Shown: positions 44,205 to 56,700 of the stretch, in pieces | Numbering within the stretch: position 1 is the first letter of the stretch | Layout of the letters: each line of letters opens with the position of its first letter | Assembly: GCF_964355755.1 (NCBI RefSeq) | Contig: NC_092670.1 | Location: forward strand, 151,001 to 211,000 | DNA: 60,000 nucleotides | Direction of reading: 5' to 3' | Source of the DNA: Antedon mediterranea | Lineage: Eukaryota; Echinodermata; Crinoidea; Comatulida; Antedonidae | Notes under the pieces: model-generated | Told to the model about the DNA's origin: nothing | The model's input: only the letters and a program-made list of their open reading frames with translations | Database searches by the model: none | Translations under genes and position numbers: made by a program

Positions 44205-44745
44205 GTCAGTAATAACGTTTATTTATTTGTATATTATATGTTTATAATCTAACAGTAGGGCCTACCCACACTCACAGTAATAAAGTTTATTTGTATATAT
44301 TTTTATATTACATCTAACAGTACCAACACTCACAGTAAGAAATTTGCTATTCAAATTGCGATCAAAAGTGGTTAATACCTTAATAACAGTATTGTACAGC
44401 ATTGCAATACTATTTATGTTTATTCTCCAAGGGGGCCCATAAATCTAAATCTATACCTCTATGGTTAAACCAAATAATTTAGAATGTTTATTTGTATATT
44501 ATATGTTTATAATCTAACAGTAGGGCCTACCCACACTCACAGTAATAAAGTTTATTTGTATATATTTTTATATTACATCTAACAGTACCAACACTCACAG
44601 TAAGACATTTGCGATTCAAATTGCGATCAAAAGTGGTTAATACCTTAACAGTATTGTACAGCATTGCAATACTATTTATGTTTATTCTCCAAGGAGGCCC
44701 ATAAATCTAAATCTATACCTGTATGGTTAAACCAAATAATTTGGA
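44205..44745. repeat. 265-bp tandem duplication
   Basis: GTATATTATATGTTTATAAT, AACAGTAGGGCCTACCCACA, CAGTACCAACACTCACAGTA, and the GTTTATTCTCCAAGG to CCCATAAATCTAAATCTATA part all occur twice, offset by about 265 bp (for example CCTACCC at 44261 and 44526). There is a small deletion (TAATAACAG versus TAACAG) and a few substitutions between copies. Confidence 0.92.
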
Positions 44746-45781
44746 ATGTTCCATTCATCACAAATCAATACATTTGTAAAAACGTATATTAAATGTATCA
44801 AAATAGTATTTTTTAAAGAAAATCGGCCTGTCTTCAACATTATGATGCTGTACTCGAACTGTTCAACCGGTTTTCAGCTATTAAAAACAATTATCGTAGG
44901 AGGAGATAGAAAAATGCGAAGCCTCCTCGCATTTTTGTGGCGGGTATTTTTCAAGATGGACATCCATTAGACAGTGTATACCACGATCGGAAAACACCCC
45001 TATTTGGGGCAAATCTTTGAACCTAAATTCGTTTTAATCGTCAATAACTAATTATCTAACTTAATTTAATTAGTAAACAGGGTTACATCAGGTGGTTAAA
45101 ATCAGTACCGAAAGTACGAACCAACTTTACATACCATCGAGTAAAAATTCTAAAAGTAAGGCGCGATTTACCGAATTTTGCCCTTACGTAAATTTATATA
45201 TAGATTACCTCTAGAAATAAAAGTTTTTGACATGATTTTTGTTGATGTTTTTAATATCTTCCCAACTTATAGTTCACTGTTCCTTAGAGTCGTTTTTTGC
45301 TTTTCTATTTTCAAGCTTCTGCTTTCAATTACAGTTTACTATAAATTGAGCTGTGTGAATATACATATTACCAAGTCTGGTACGGCTTTAGATTTCTTAT
45401 TAAAAGGTGCATTTATATGGATTCCTAATAAAAAACCTCTTTTGTAATTCAACTCTTATCAAATTACATACTTTAAATACCGCATATTTAATGAAAAGAT
45501 TTGGGGTTTTTTTTAAATTGAAGATTTTATTACAAACTCTCAGTCATGTTTTTTAAACAGTTTTACTTTATTAATTCCTTTGGTGTGTATTTTAACCATT
45601 CAGGATCAATCTGTTTTTAATTGTACTAATATATATTTGCCAATCTTTAAGAAGAATTTCTATTATTATTTTATATGAAAATGAACTGAAAGCTTTATTC
45701 TATCCTGAAGCTTATTTTGACACCAGATACCAGTGAATATTGGATTTATATTTATTTAAAATTCATCTATATAAGTTGAAA

Positions 45782-46711
45782 AGTGGGTGTCACGAAACCT
45801 AAGACCACGAAAGCTAAGACCCCCTAAGACTTAGATCACGAAAGCTAAGACGTAGACCTAAGATTACAAATATTTATCTTTCGCACCTGCCTTGTATTTT
45901 AACTCCAACATTTATTCTGAATATCACACCTTAAAATTAGAACTTTTATGAAAAAGAATCACATAAAAAAAAAACAAATACATTTTTAAATTGATGATTT
46001 TACAGACGTTTTTCTCGCACACATACTGTTTGCGAATTTCACATGTTTTGTTTCTATGAAACGTCAAAAGAGCAAAAATTATATAGAGGGCTGAAAATTC
46101 TGTGGAGTCCATCTATTTTAACGCATTTTTTAGTGAAAATCAGTACGAAGGAATAAATACTCAAAAATAAATTTTAATTTAAAAATCATGATAATAGGTT
46201 TTTTGTTTCGTTTTCTTTCTGTTTTTATACTTGTACTATTATTGTTGCTCTTTTGGCGCTCCATAGAAACAAAAACATTGAGCATGGGGAGGAGTTACAG
46301 TAGGCCTATACAAAGAAACACGTCTGTAAAATCATCAATTTAAAGGATTTAATTATTTGTTTTTATGTGTTTCTCCTTCTTAAAGTACTTAAAAAGTCCT
46401 AATTTAGGATATTAGGTATTCAGGATAAAGTTGCTTAACAAATTTGGAGTCAAAATACAAGGCAGGTGCGAAAGAAAAACATCCTCTGAACCAACACAGT
46501 GGAGTAAATATATACCAACAAACAACCCGTCAAGTTTTTTTGTTGTAAAGAAAAAATATACTATGTTTAAAATTATGTATGTATGGATAAACAAGTATTG
46601 TTTTTTAAGCTGTAGTTTATCTTAGAATTTGTAGTCTTAGGTCCTAGCTTTCGTGATCTTAGGTCTTAGGGGGTCTTAGCTTTCGTGGTCTTAGGTTTCG
46701 TGACACCCACT
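45782..46711. mobile_element. Fold-back element D, related in style to element C
   Basis: The ends AGTGGGTGTCACGAAACCTA and TAGGTTTCGTGACACCCACT are perfect inverted repeats continuing for about 85 bp as iterated (CACGAAAGCTAAGACC) motifs. Inverted similarity continues inward: CTTTCGCACCTGCCTTGTAT pairs near 46452-46475, and a GATGATTTTACAGACG block pairs near 46322-46340. There is no transposase. The flanks read TTGAAA and TCGAAAAG, so the target duplication is unclear. The GGGTGT(C/G)(A/T)CGAAA start and CGAAAGC-AAGACC iterations link it to the element at 8696-13172. Confidence 0.82.
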
Positions 46712-47414
46712 CGAAAAGTTTAAAGACTAGTGTTTAGTATTAGATGGTGATTTAGTTTCCAGACTTTCAGTTTGAGAACCAATGATCAATCGTGGTTTCT
46801 TCAAAAGTAACACTTTCTTTTCAAAAGTTGACATTTAAATAGTAATGGAAATTCATTAATTCTAGAATAACTGATTTACGAAAGTAGACCAAGATAGTAC
46901 AGTGTTTATAGTGCAGAATTTATTTGAAATCTTAATACTGAATTATAAATGAGTATGATTGAGAAGAATAAACCTTTTCATAAAGCAAGAATACAAAGAA
47001 TCCAAACATGCAACTACAAAATAAGTAGAATTATTATTTGATGTTTTAACGATGAAAAGTAGGATGCTATAGTCAATCTTGTAACCAAGACATATACGAG
47101 TTAAATAATTGGAGTTTTGTCTTTTATTATGTCGTTGCGTGTTTTAATAGTAACTTAAACCATAATATATCATGTACTAAGTCTTAATTAAATTGTAATA
47201 AGTTTTTTTGTTTTTTTTCATTCATTTAAGAAGACTTTGGAGTAAAAAGTTTGCCTAAATGGTAGAAATAAACAAAAAATGTTGATGACAAAATGACTGT
47301 TTGAATTTAATAAAACAGTATGGAAAATTTTAGTTCATTACATTATTCTGCAACTAGTTGTAAGATTTCCAAAGTAGAGATATTTGCAGGAGGTTTAACA
47401 GAAGTTTCTTTGCA

Positions 47415-48765
47415 GTAACTGTTTAATGTAACTGACTGTTAAATGTAACTGACTGTTAAATGTAACTGACTGTTTAATGTAACTGACTGTTTAATGTAAC
47501 TGACTGTTTAATGTAACTGACTGTTTAATGTAACTGACTGTTTAATGTAACTGACTGTTTAATGTAACTGACTGTTTAATGTAACTGACTGTTTAATGTA
47601 ACTGACTGTTTAATGTAACTGACTGTTTAATGTAACTGACTGTTTAATGTAACTGACTGTTTAATGTAACTGACTGTTTAATGTAACTGACTGTTTAATG
47701 TAACTGACTGTTTAATGTAACTGACTGTTTAATGTAACTGACTGTTTAATGTAACTGACTGTTTAATGTAACTGACTGTTTAATGTAACTGACTGTGTAA
47801 TGTAACTGACTGTTAAATGTAACTGACTGTTAAATGTAACTGACTGTTTAATGTAACTGACTGTTTAATGTAACTGACTGTTTAATGTAACTGACTGTTT
47901 AATGTAACTGACTGTTTAATGTAACTGACTGTTTAATGTAACTGACTGTTTAATGTAACTGACTGTTTAATGTAACTGACTGTTTAATGTAACTGACTGT
48001 TTAATGTAACTGACTGTTTAATGTAACTGACTGTTTAATGTAACTGACTGTTTAATGTAACTGACTGTTTAATGTAACTGACTGTTTAATGTAACTGACT
48101 GTTTAATGTAACTGACTGTTTAATGTAACTGACTGTTTAATGTAACTGACTGTTTAATGTAACTGACTGTTTAATGTAACTGACTGTTTAATGTAACTGA
48201 CTGTTTAATGTAACTGACTGTTTAATGTAACTGACTGTTTAATGTAACTGACTGTTTAATGTAACTGACTGTTTAATGTAACTGACTGTTTAATGTAACT
48301 GACTGTTTAATGTAACTGACTGTTTAATGTAACTGACTGTTTAATGTAACTGACTGTTTAATGTAACTGACTGTTTAATGTAACTGACTGTTTAATGTAA
48401 CTGACTGTTAAATGTAACTGACTGTTAAATGTAACTGACTGTTTAATGTAACTGACTGTTTAATGTAACTGACTGTTAAATGTAACTGACTGTTAAATGT
48501 AACTTACTGTTTAATGTAACTGACTGTGTAATGTAACTGACTGTTTAATGTAACTGACTGTTTAATGTAACTGACTGTTTAATGTAACTGACTGTTTAAT
48601 GTAACTGACTGTTTAATGTAACTGACTGTTTAATGTAACTGACTGTTTAATGTAACTGACTGTTTAATGTAACTGACTGTTTAATGTAACTGACTGTTTA
48701 ATGTAACTGACTGTTTAATGTAACTGACTGTTTAATGTAACTAACTGTTTAATGTAACTGACTGT
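47415..48765 (+). repeat. 18-bp minisatellite, about 75 copies
   Basis: TTTAATGTAACTGACTGT is repeated over 1.35 kb. Minor variants (GTTAAATG, GTGTAATG, AACTTACTG, AACTAACTG) are scattered, with GTTAAATG clustered at the start, near 47810 and near 48410-48490. That pattern suggests block duplications within the array. It lies in the intergenic region. Confidence 0.97.
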
Positions 48766-50235
48766 TGTATGACAGGCTATTGGGTGTCTGTTTTGTTATT
48801 AAAATTTACTCTTTCTTAAACAAAGTCATAGATGTGTACTGAAAATCTTTGTTATTATTCTTTAAAATGAAAAGAAATATAATAGGTGGAGTTTATGTAA
48901 ATTAGCAAAAGAGGATGCAATTGGGAGGAGTTACAACATCACATTTCACATAATATGTCAATATGATTTATTTTATTAAAGCAGGAACATTTTTTTTCAC
49001 ACAGGAAGTTTTTAATCATGATTTCGCTATTTCGTCGGAAAGAAAGTCCCTATGTTGTTATAGTTAAACCTCATTTGAACCTTTCAGTTTCAAATTATCA
49101 CTTCATATCCATGTCAATATTTTTTGTAAATAATACAATTTTGTAAAATTTCTATTATATGTTTTTTAATTGTACAAGAAGAAAATTAATATATACATTT
49201 TTTTTAAACACTGAATACTCTTTTATAAATAATGCTTGGCTTATTTGTCTCTATGTAATTGTTTTCATATTGTTCTTACCAAATGTAACAATCAACCCCT
49301 ACTCTATCAACCCCACTCTCTGACGATGTGCACTTGTTCTCATGCTAAAATAATTGCCCTATATTCCCTACCCAATCTCTCTTGTTAACCGAATATGATC
49401 ATATCAACCCAACTCTCTTAAGTAAATAGATATTACAATATTTTACATCTATGAATTGGTGGGAATAAGAAGGTACTTTAATAACCTTTTAACTGCTTAA
49501 GTTGTATATATAAAGTCTATATAATTTATGCGATTCACTAAAAGTTTAAATAACTATATTCAACGTGAAAGCAGGCACTCCTCTTTCAATTATTGAAGCA
49601 AAATAATCTACAGACTTTTACATACAAAAACAACTGTACAACTTAGAATAGTATCATATGTTTGGTAGCTATACAAAGAATCTAAGAATACACCACTGCA
49701 AACCAAACACTAATGCCGGTTTTAAACCTGTTGATGCTTTTTATATTTAACTTAAAAATTTGGCTTAATAATTTATACAACCTGCCAACCACTTTATTTC
49801 CCCTGTATTCCAATTCTTGCCATAATATTGAATTAATGAAAATTATGCATGGACAATTTGTTTCAATAAATATTTGAAAATGTATCAATTTGTTCAGATT
49901 TATCTATTTGTAATGATGGATTAAAACATGACAAATTAACTTTCTTGTATTGTACACCAATCAACTAAACCATGATACACTGTGCATGCTCTTTAGCGTG
50001 TACATTTTAAATACTGTCTCAGATTCCATCCTTATACATTTTCACACACTTTAGTTTTACTGTATGTATTCGGCTTAAAACAATACAATTTTAAAAGTGG
50101 CATTATATTGGCTTTTAATTCAACTACTACCATACTAATATATTTTTGTAAATGTGTCTTTTTTTTTGTATTAAATAATACGCGCATAAAATATCAAGGT
50201 GGTTCAGCCCATAGCAACAGTATCACTGTTTAATG
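48766..50235. other. Intergenic DNA downstream of netrin
   Basis: AT-rich DNA with no gene recognised. A short CTCTATCAACCC(C/A)ACTCTC phrase recurs at about 49301 and 49401. Confidence 0.5.
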
Positions 50236-50239
50236 GACT

Positions 50240-50479
50240 TTTATTCCAAATAAGGAAAATGTACAAAAAAGCAGCAAGTTTTCATGGGAATAGGTTGCCA
50301 GGCTGTCTATTGTTATTTGGCAAATTTTACCTAATCCTATTTACAAATCCGTTCAATGCGGCAAAACTGCCAAAATTTTGTTTCATAAACCAGCTCTGTT
50401 CTGGAACGTATGCTCACAATAAAATAACATTATTTTGATAATATCAAACTTCTTCGTCAACTGTTTGTACATGGTCCTT
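50240..50479 (-). terminator. NTN1: Netrin 3' UTR with candidate poly(A) signal
   Basis: On the - strand the first AATAAA after the stop codon reads at 50245-50240 (context GGAATAAAAG), about 235 nt downstream. Vertebrate netrin mRNAs have long 3' UTRs, so a more distal site is possible, for instance the TTTATT at 49792. Confidence 0.4.
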
Positions 50480-50793
50480 CTAACACTCGTTTCTTCGTTC
50501 CTTTCGCTGGTATTTCCTGATCCGTCTGCTCCAATCATCTTGCCAAGGGATTACCACACTTTTATCATCAATGACAAGCCTGTTATCTTTACTATTTGTA
50601 TTACCTAGTATTAGGTAGTATCGGTTCAGTCGCATTTTCGGACACTTGCATGCTAAATCTTTCTTACTGACATAGAGGGCGATGTCACCACGGCGCATTC
50701 GTGTTTGCCCTTTCTTGTAGATGGATATTACATTGATTGTAAATTTCACCCATTCTCCCATGTTTTCTCTTGATAGAATATGTGCATGAATAG
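50480..50793 (-). CDS. NTN1: Netrin last coding exon (NTR/C345C domain)
   Basis: On the - strand the acceptor is TTTTTTCAG at 50794-50802, and the stop is TAG at 50482-50480. It encodes 103 residues from IHAHILSRENMGEW to NEC, after completing a split Ala codon. The TINVISIYKKGQTRMRRGD and DLACKCPKM blocks align closely with netrin-1. The apparent extra N-terminal residues of the open frame above 50793 are intron. Confidence 0.96.
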
Positions 50794-53700
50794 CTGAAAA
50801 AAGAATAGGCAACAAAATTAAAATTTCCAAGTAAAACCAACATGACAATTTATAGATATAATTATTAAAAACAAATTAGTCATACCAATCAAAACCAATC
50901 TTGAACATGAAACGCACATTTAAATTTTTTAATTCTTATTATCAAAACCAGATATTTTGAACCACAGTGTTGTAGGGGTTGAACCCTGTAAATCAATTTT
51001 TTGCCGATGACAGTGTGAGTTAGGAATAATCATGTCTCTGACACTATTTCTAGTGTGAATTTTTTCTAAATAATTTAATGTCTACTTATTTATATATTTA
51101 TACATTTTTCCTGTTAATTCTAGTGAGCAAAAGAATGATCTATTTGAAACAGATATGTGATATTTTCTATTTTTTTAATGAAACCAAACTCCATTTAATA
51201 TTTGTTGAGTGCGTTACCTAACAGTAACTAATCTCTCACATATCTTCTTAATATCAAAAATGATTTATTCTCTTGTTGAAAGAGCAATGTTTTGCACTAT
51301 TGGCCTTTTACTTTTTGTTGTTCGCCATGAAGATTTTAGCAACAATAAAGAGGAAAGCATAAAAGTTTCTTACAGAAAAACAAAGTATTGTATGATTAAA
51401 AAGTTCAGTTTTGTGATCACTCATAAAACCATAAATTCTTAAATTCCCAGTAGGCTTAATAGAGGATTATATTTCAATTGTTCAATACTGAAATTAATAT
51501 GTACAACTTTTTAGTATCTTGCTATTATAAATTGTCAAAGAACTAGAGTATCCGATTACTGATAACAAATTTACTGTGATCTGCTGTTATCAAATTCTTA
51601 TTTCTTCAATTGTATTACACAGACAATAACTTGTAAAATTAGTAGCAGACAACAAATGTAAATTGCTTTATTTAGTTTGGTTTGTATTTCAATTTACCAG
51701 TTAAAATTCCTTTATTCAATACAATAGAGTGTTGCTGTTTGCAATATTTTGGCATCTCACTATGAAAGTGGTGCCAAGTAAATTGTATTCATATATCTAA
51801 TCGTTTGATTGGTGTGATGTCTATTTATGTTGAAAGGTTCTTTTAGGACCTGTTTCTGCTACCTAAACTGTTTCACAAATATATTGACTGACCCAATTTC
51901 TGCTAAACTTGTGTTCCCAATGAATTGTTTAAATTGATGGTTGGTCGTTGACAAAAAAAAATTACCCAATATGCAATGAGATCAGGTGGTCAAACGATAG
52001 CTGTCAATAAAATTACAGTTATTTTGCGTTGCAGCAGTTGCAATAACCTGTTAAATGACGTTCTAACCGCCCATCATTTGGTGTTTTTAACAGATTTATG
52101 TTCAGGCTGCCATTTAACCGGTTTACTATTTGTCCCATTTCTGCTGAAGAAATTTAGGGAAATTTATTTATTCATATTATTTTTCGCAGCAGAAACAGAC
52201 CCTTGAGAATTTCATCCTGCAACATCTTTACATCCTAGTCTAACATTCCTTGAACTTTACTCCCTAGTTGCTCCTTTGTGTTTATAACATTCTCACCTGA
52301 ATCTAAACATTTAAGAAACACATGTTCATCAATGATTTGTCCTTAAGACACACCTGAGAGAAACACCTGACCAACACCTGCTAATTTAACAATGAGTGGC
52401 CGTGTCATCAACAAAAACATCATGACACTCCACACATGTAATCCTTTATTTGATGTTGTGCAGGTGATAATAAGTAAATATCTTCTTTGCCCTGCTAAGT
52501 CATTCGCAAACACGCCATTGAAATGTGTGCGCTTGAAATTCAGTTAACTTTACATAATCGGGTACTCGGACTATGAGCCAATTGTGTTCATACCAAAACC
52601 TTTTTGACACATATAATTTGTTTGATTTTTTATAAACTTAAATAAATTACAATTATGCTTGATCCACAATAAAGGATTATATTTTTATTGGAAATAGGCA
52701 AGATTTCTTATTAGATACCTAAAACCCTTGATTAGAAGTTTTCATTTTATTTCAGTTGCGGTAACCTTTCAGTTACCATAAATAGATATTTTAAAATAAT
52801 TTTCAACCACAAAACATGTGTCTGTCTGAAATAATATTCTTGTGATATTTTATAATTGAATAAGGAAACCATGCAAAATGATAAGTTGTATTTGATATAA
52901 ATATAACACATTTATATTGGCCTATATGTATGCACCAGAACTACAGTAAGATACATAAAGATGTGTTATATGTTGGGATAGCAACTTATGGCCAACAATT
53001 CAAGGTTTTAACAATATTTCTAAACATGTTTTCTTCATTTTCTTCCACGAAAACAACAATTTAACAAAATAACTAAAGGCAAATAAACTAATATAATAAA
53101 GAGAGAAGACACCAATTGTCAAGATCCTTTGATTGTTCCTTTTGTTTTGTTTCAGTTAATTGGGCAATATCTTTCAGTTAATGTTCCTATTGTTTCAGTT
53201 AATTGGGCAATATCTTCCAGTTAATGTTCCTATTGTTTAAGTTAATTGGGCAATATTTTTCAGTTAATGTTCCTATTGTTTCAGTTAATTGGGCAATATC
53301 TTCCAGGTAATGTTCCTATTGTTTCAGTTAATTGGACAATATCTTTCAGTTAATTGGATCCTTTAGATTTAAACAAGCCTTAATGCTACAAATAGTTTTA
53401 TTATCTGACAATCGACATTTCAATTGGAAATTATTTATCTTCAAATTATCTTTATCAATGATTGTACTAAATTTAATTATGTTTAGTATTATGTTTAATA
53501 GTATCAATACTTTTTTAATATAAAATTCTTTGTTATTGAATTATTTAATTATCTACTAAAGTATTCACAAACTGTTACTTACCAAAATCTTTCTTACAAT
53601 ATTTCCTTTGTGTGATAGTTTTGCTGGATTCTCTACAGTTGGGACATGGGCCTGAAAAAGAAAAATATTTTACTTGAAATATAGCGTATATAAAATAGCC

Positions 53701-56700
53701 TTGTTGATGTTTTAGTGTTTTCCAAAAGCTTGCGCTTCTTTCTGTCTGTTTTACTTTTTATAGCTTTATACTTATTTGAATTCTCTATTGATATCCAGTC
53801 ACTGATATTCACAGAATACTTTTTTTTTCAGTAGTTTACTTTTGGAAATATAATTATCAAATTTAAATATATTTCATAGACGTTGATTGATTAACACATT
53901 GTGATAATAAGTTAAATATTCACATTTAATTGAACTTGAATTCACCTTCAGGTCATTTCATATAGCTCTTGTTAAAGTAAGTATCTATACATGTTCATAA
54001 GATTATCTGAAGGTGGTGGCCAGCCTTGCCCTTCTAAAGCATCTTACTTATTGATTGTATCTCCTAGCAGGGAGTAAATTTAAGTTTAAGCTTTGTGGAA
54101 TTTGGCCTCAAATTCTCATGTTTTATCTACATATCAATATTATAAAATCCTTGCTACCATATTTGCTAAACTGTACTAACATTTTGTGAATGAAAATTCT
54201 CAACATACAGTATTGTTTGTTTTAGCAGTATTTTCTTTTTCAAAAAATTATTATTTGCATTCAAAAAACCTATTTTTTTTTTTTTATTAACAAAATATCT
54301 TAAAATTAGTTCAAATTGTTTCTGTCTGACAGACCCTTAGATACTCAGGCCTATATCTAAATATTAGTTCAAATTGTTTCTTTCTGACAGACCCTATAAG
54401 ATCGTTAGAAAGTAGTTCTTAATTTTTCCTATGCCTTATAAGTACAAATAAAGAAAGATACAACTGCGGCCAGACATCTTCTTGGGCCAATACTGTCTTA
54501 TATCAGTGCTCTAACTAAGCCGTGTAACTGCGGCCAGACATCTCCTTGTATTAAATCTGATTGTGAATTCCTTAATTGAATATGACGGCCTAATTAACAC
54601 CTGTAATGACTCTGTAGTTTTCATCAGGATGTATTTTTAAATGCATATTGAAGATTTTATCTTCTCAAAAGATGAGTAATGGTGGGAAAACTTGAAAAAC
54701 ATACTGAACATTCATTCAATATAAATAATTAAGCTTCTCTGTTAAAAATAACTGTTTTCCGTGTATCTTGTTTGGATTCTCAGTTAATGACATAAGCCAT
54801 TTAATTTTTAAAAAGAGTATAGGAATGGCTTAAAAGTCCCTTTCAGAGACTGAGAGATTAATAGTTGTACACAGAATGTATTGTAATTATTCTATGTGTT
54901 CTTTCCATTTCTTTCCCAATTTTTCTTCCATTAAAATGATATACTGTTGTAGTAATGTATGTCACGATAATTATCCAAACACACCAACATGTTGTACAAC
55001 AAGTTGTATGAATCTGTCGTTGTCGTTGGTTAGATGACAGTAGACACAAGTAACAGAAGGCAGTCAGTGTTAATGAGCACTTCCTGAATGAGTATCATGA
55101 AGACTTACAATTGACATAACAAGGTGGATACTTTGACGCCTTTGGGAGTGTTTACAGAGTCTACCACCATTTAAACACAGTATTGTTTCTACTATAGAAA
55201 CATTTAACAGCACAACGTTGTTAAAGCTGTTCTTTTTGTCATGCCAAATACTTGGAGAATCACATTTAAAGGTCAATAGCCTATTTAAGAGTGGTTTAGA
55301 TATTCAGTTTGGCACAGAAGTATTTCAGTTTTGATTTTGTTTAAATTGAAATAGTTTGATCTTTTGTTGAAGACCAAAGGCCTAAGGCACTTCTTATAAA
55401 TGGTTAAGAAATCCTTTATAATCAAGTAAACAGTAATATATTAGAAAGTAGTCTTAGAAATGTTCATTCAGAAACAATAGAAACTATTTGTCTCTATTCA
55501 TCCCCTTCTTAATTCAACTGTTTTATACACACTATTTTTTCATTCATTCATCATACTTGTATATATGTTTGCTGTAGGAAATTCTAATCGGCTAGTCTGC
55601 CAACAATTTATACCATAACTAGGCCACAGCTTTCCTTGTAATGAGAAGTCATTGGTAGGAACATTCCATCTTTAATCTTTACTGACCCATGCCGCATGGC
55701 ACAGCATTTTAATCGCTTCAACAACGGTAAACTAAATGAACAATGTACATGATTAACATTATCATTTATAATACAGTGCATTTCATTAACATTTCTGTTT
55801 TACTATGAACACACAGTATGAATGTACAGTATTTAAGTCTGGCAGTATGTACAAATAAATATACAAAATAGAAAAGTTGAGGAAAATGACCTACTATTTG
55901 TAACTGTTCCATCTGTTGTCAAAGTGATATATGGTTTATTTATATATTGCAAAAGTGTTTTGATCTCTTCCTTTTCAAACTCAACCTCATTCTCATAATT
56001 ATGTTTTTATTTTCAACAATAATCTAGTCTGTTTATCAATGTGTTGAAGGGTATTGCACAGATAAAAGGTAATTGCTCTACCTATTTAGCAAACATGTGA
56101 CATTGTATGATAGGCAAACAGGCACACACAGACCTCTTAATTATACAGGTGTAGCTGATTTTAATAGAACCATGCTCATTTCTCCATGTACATTAGACCT
56201 AGTTTTGCCTGGTGTGGCCTCAATATTTAAGAAGGCCTCTTTAGCAATCATCTTGTTCCATTACACAGCAATTTCATATCACACATATTTTCCTTTCTTT
56301 GACTAGTGGTAAAGTATTATTTTTAATATTTTACCTTGGATTTTAATTGAATATATTTTTGTAATATTTTACACACAATATCTTTTCTAACTTTGTATTA
56401 TACATTTTCAAACTGTACCCTCAATTGTGTTCCATACCATCCGCATACCTTACAAGTTCAGAACAACAAATAAACACCATCCCATCAGAATTACCCAGCA
56501 ATACATAAATCGAGTAATTTAATTTTATTATCAATAATGACATAAATTAGCCAACTACTTGTGTGGTGACAACATTTACTTTCTTTAAATGACACGCTCT
56601 GTTGATCACAAACGTCTCTTAAATTCTTTTGTTTATTTGCAATCAGGGAAATCCTTACATCACAAAATAAAGCCTACATATTTTATTTGCTATCATTTAT

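Larger units (their letters stand above)
40701..47414. other. Intergenic DNA between STX8 and netrin, left part
   Basis: No gene is recognised. Besides the repeats listed separately, a block with TACTTCTTTTCAAACCACCT is duplicated at about 42891 and 42999. A hairpin, CTAGATGGCACGCTCGCTTC with its complement ending CGCGTACCATCTAG, lies at 43654-43690. The small open frames look like chance. Confidence 0.5.

Noticed and set aside
40702-50235. A gene between STX8 and netrin
   Set aside because: The open frames are all under 100 codons, AT-biased and without domains or splice-compatible partners.
51850-52205. Possible small TIR element in a netrin intron
   Set aside because: Only about 15 bp around GTTTCTGCT/AGCAGAAAC are inverted and no target duplication is visible.
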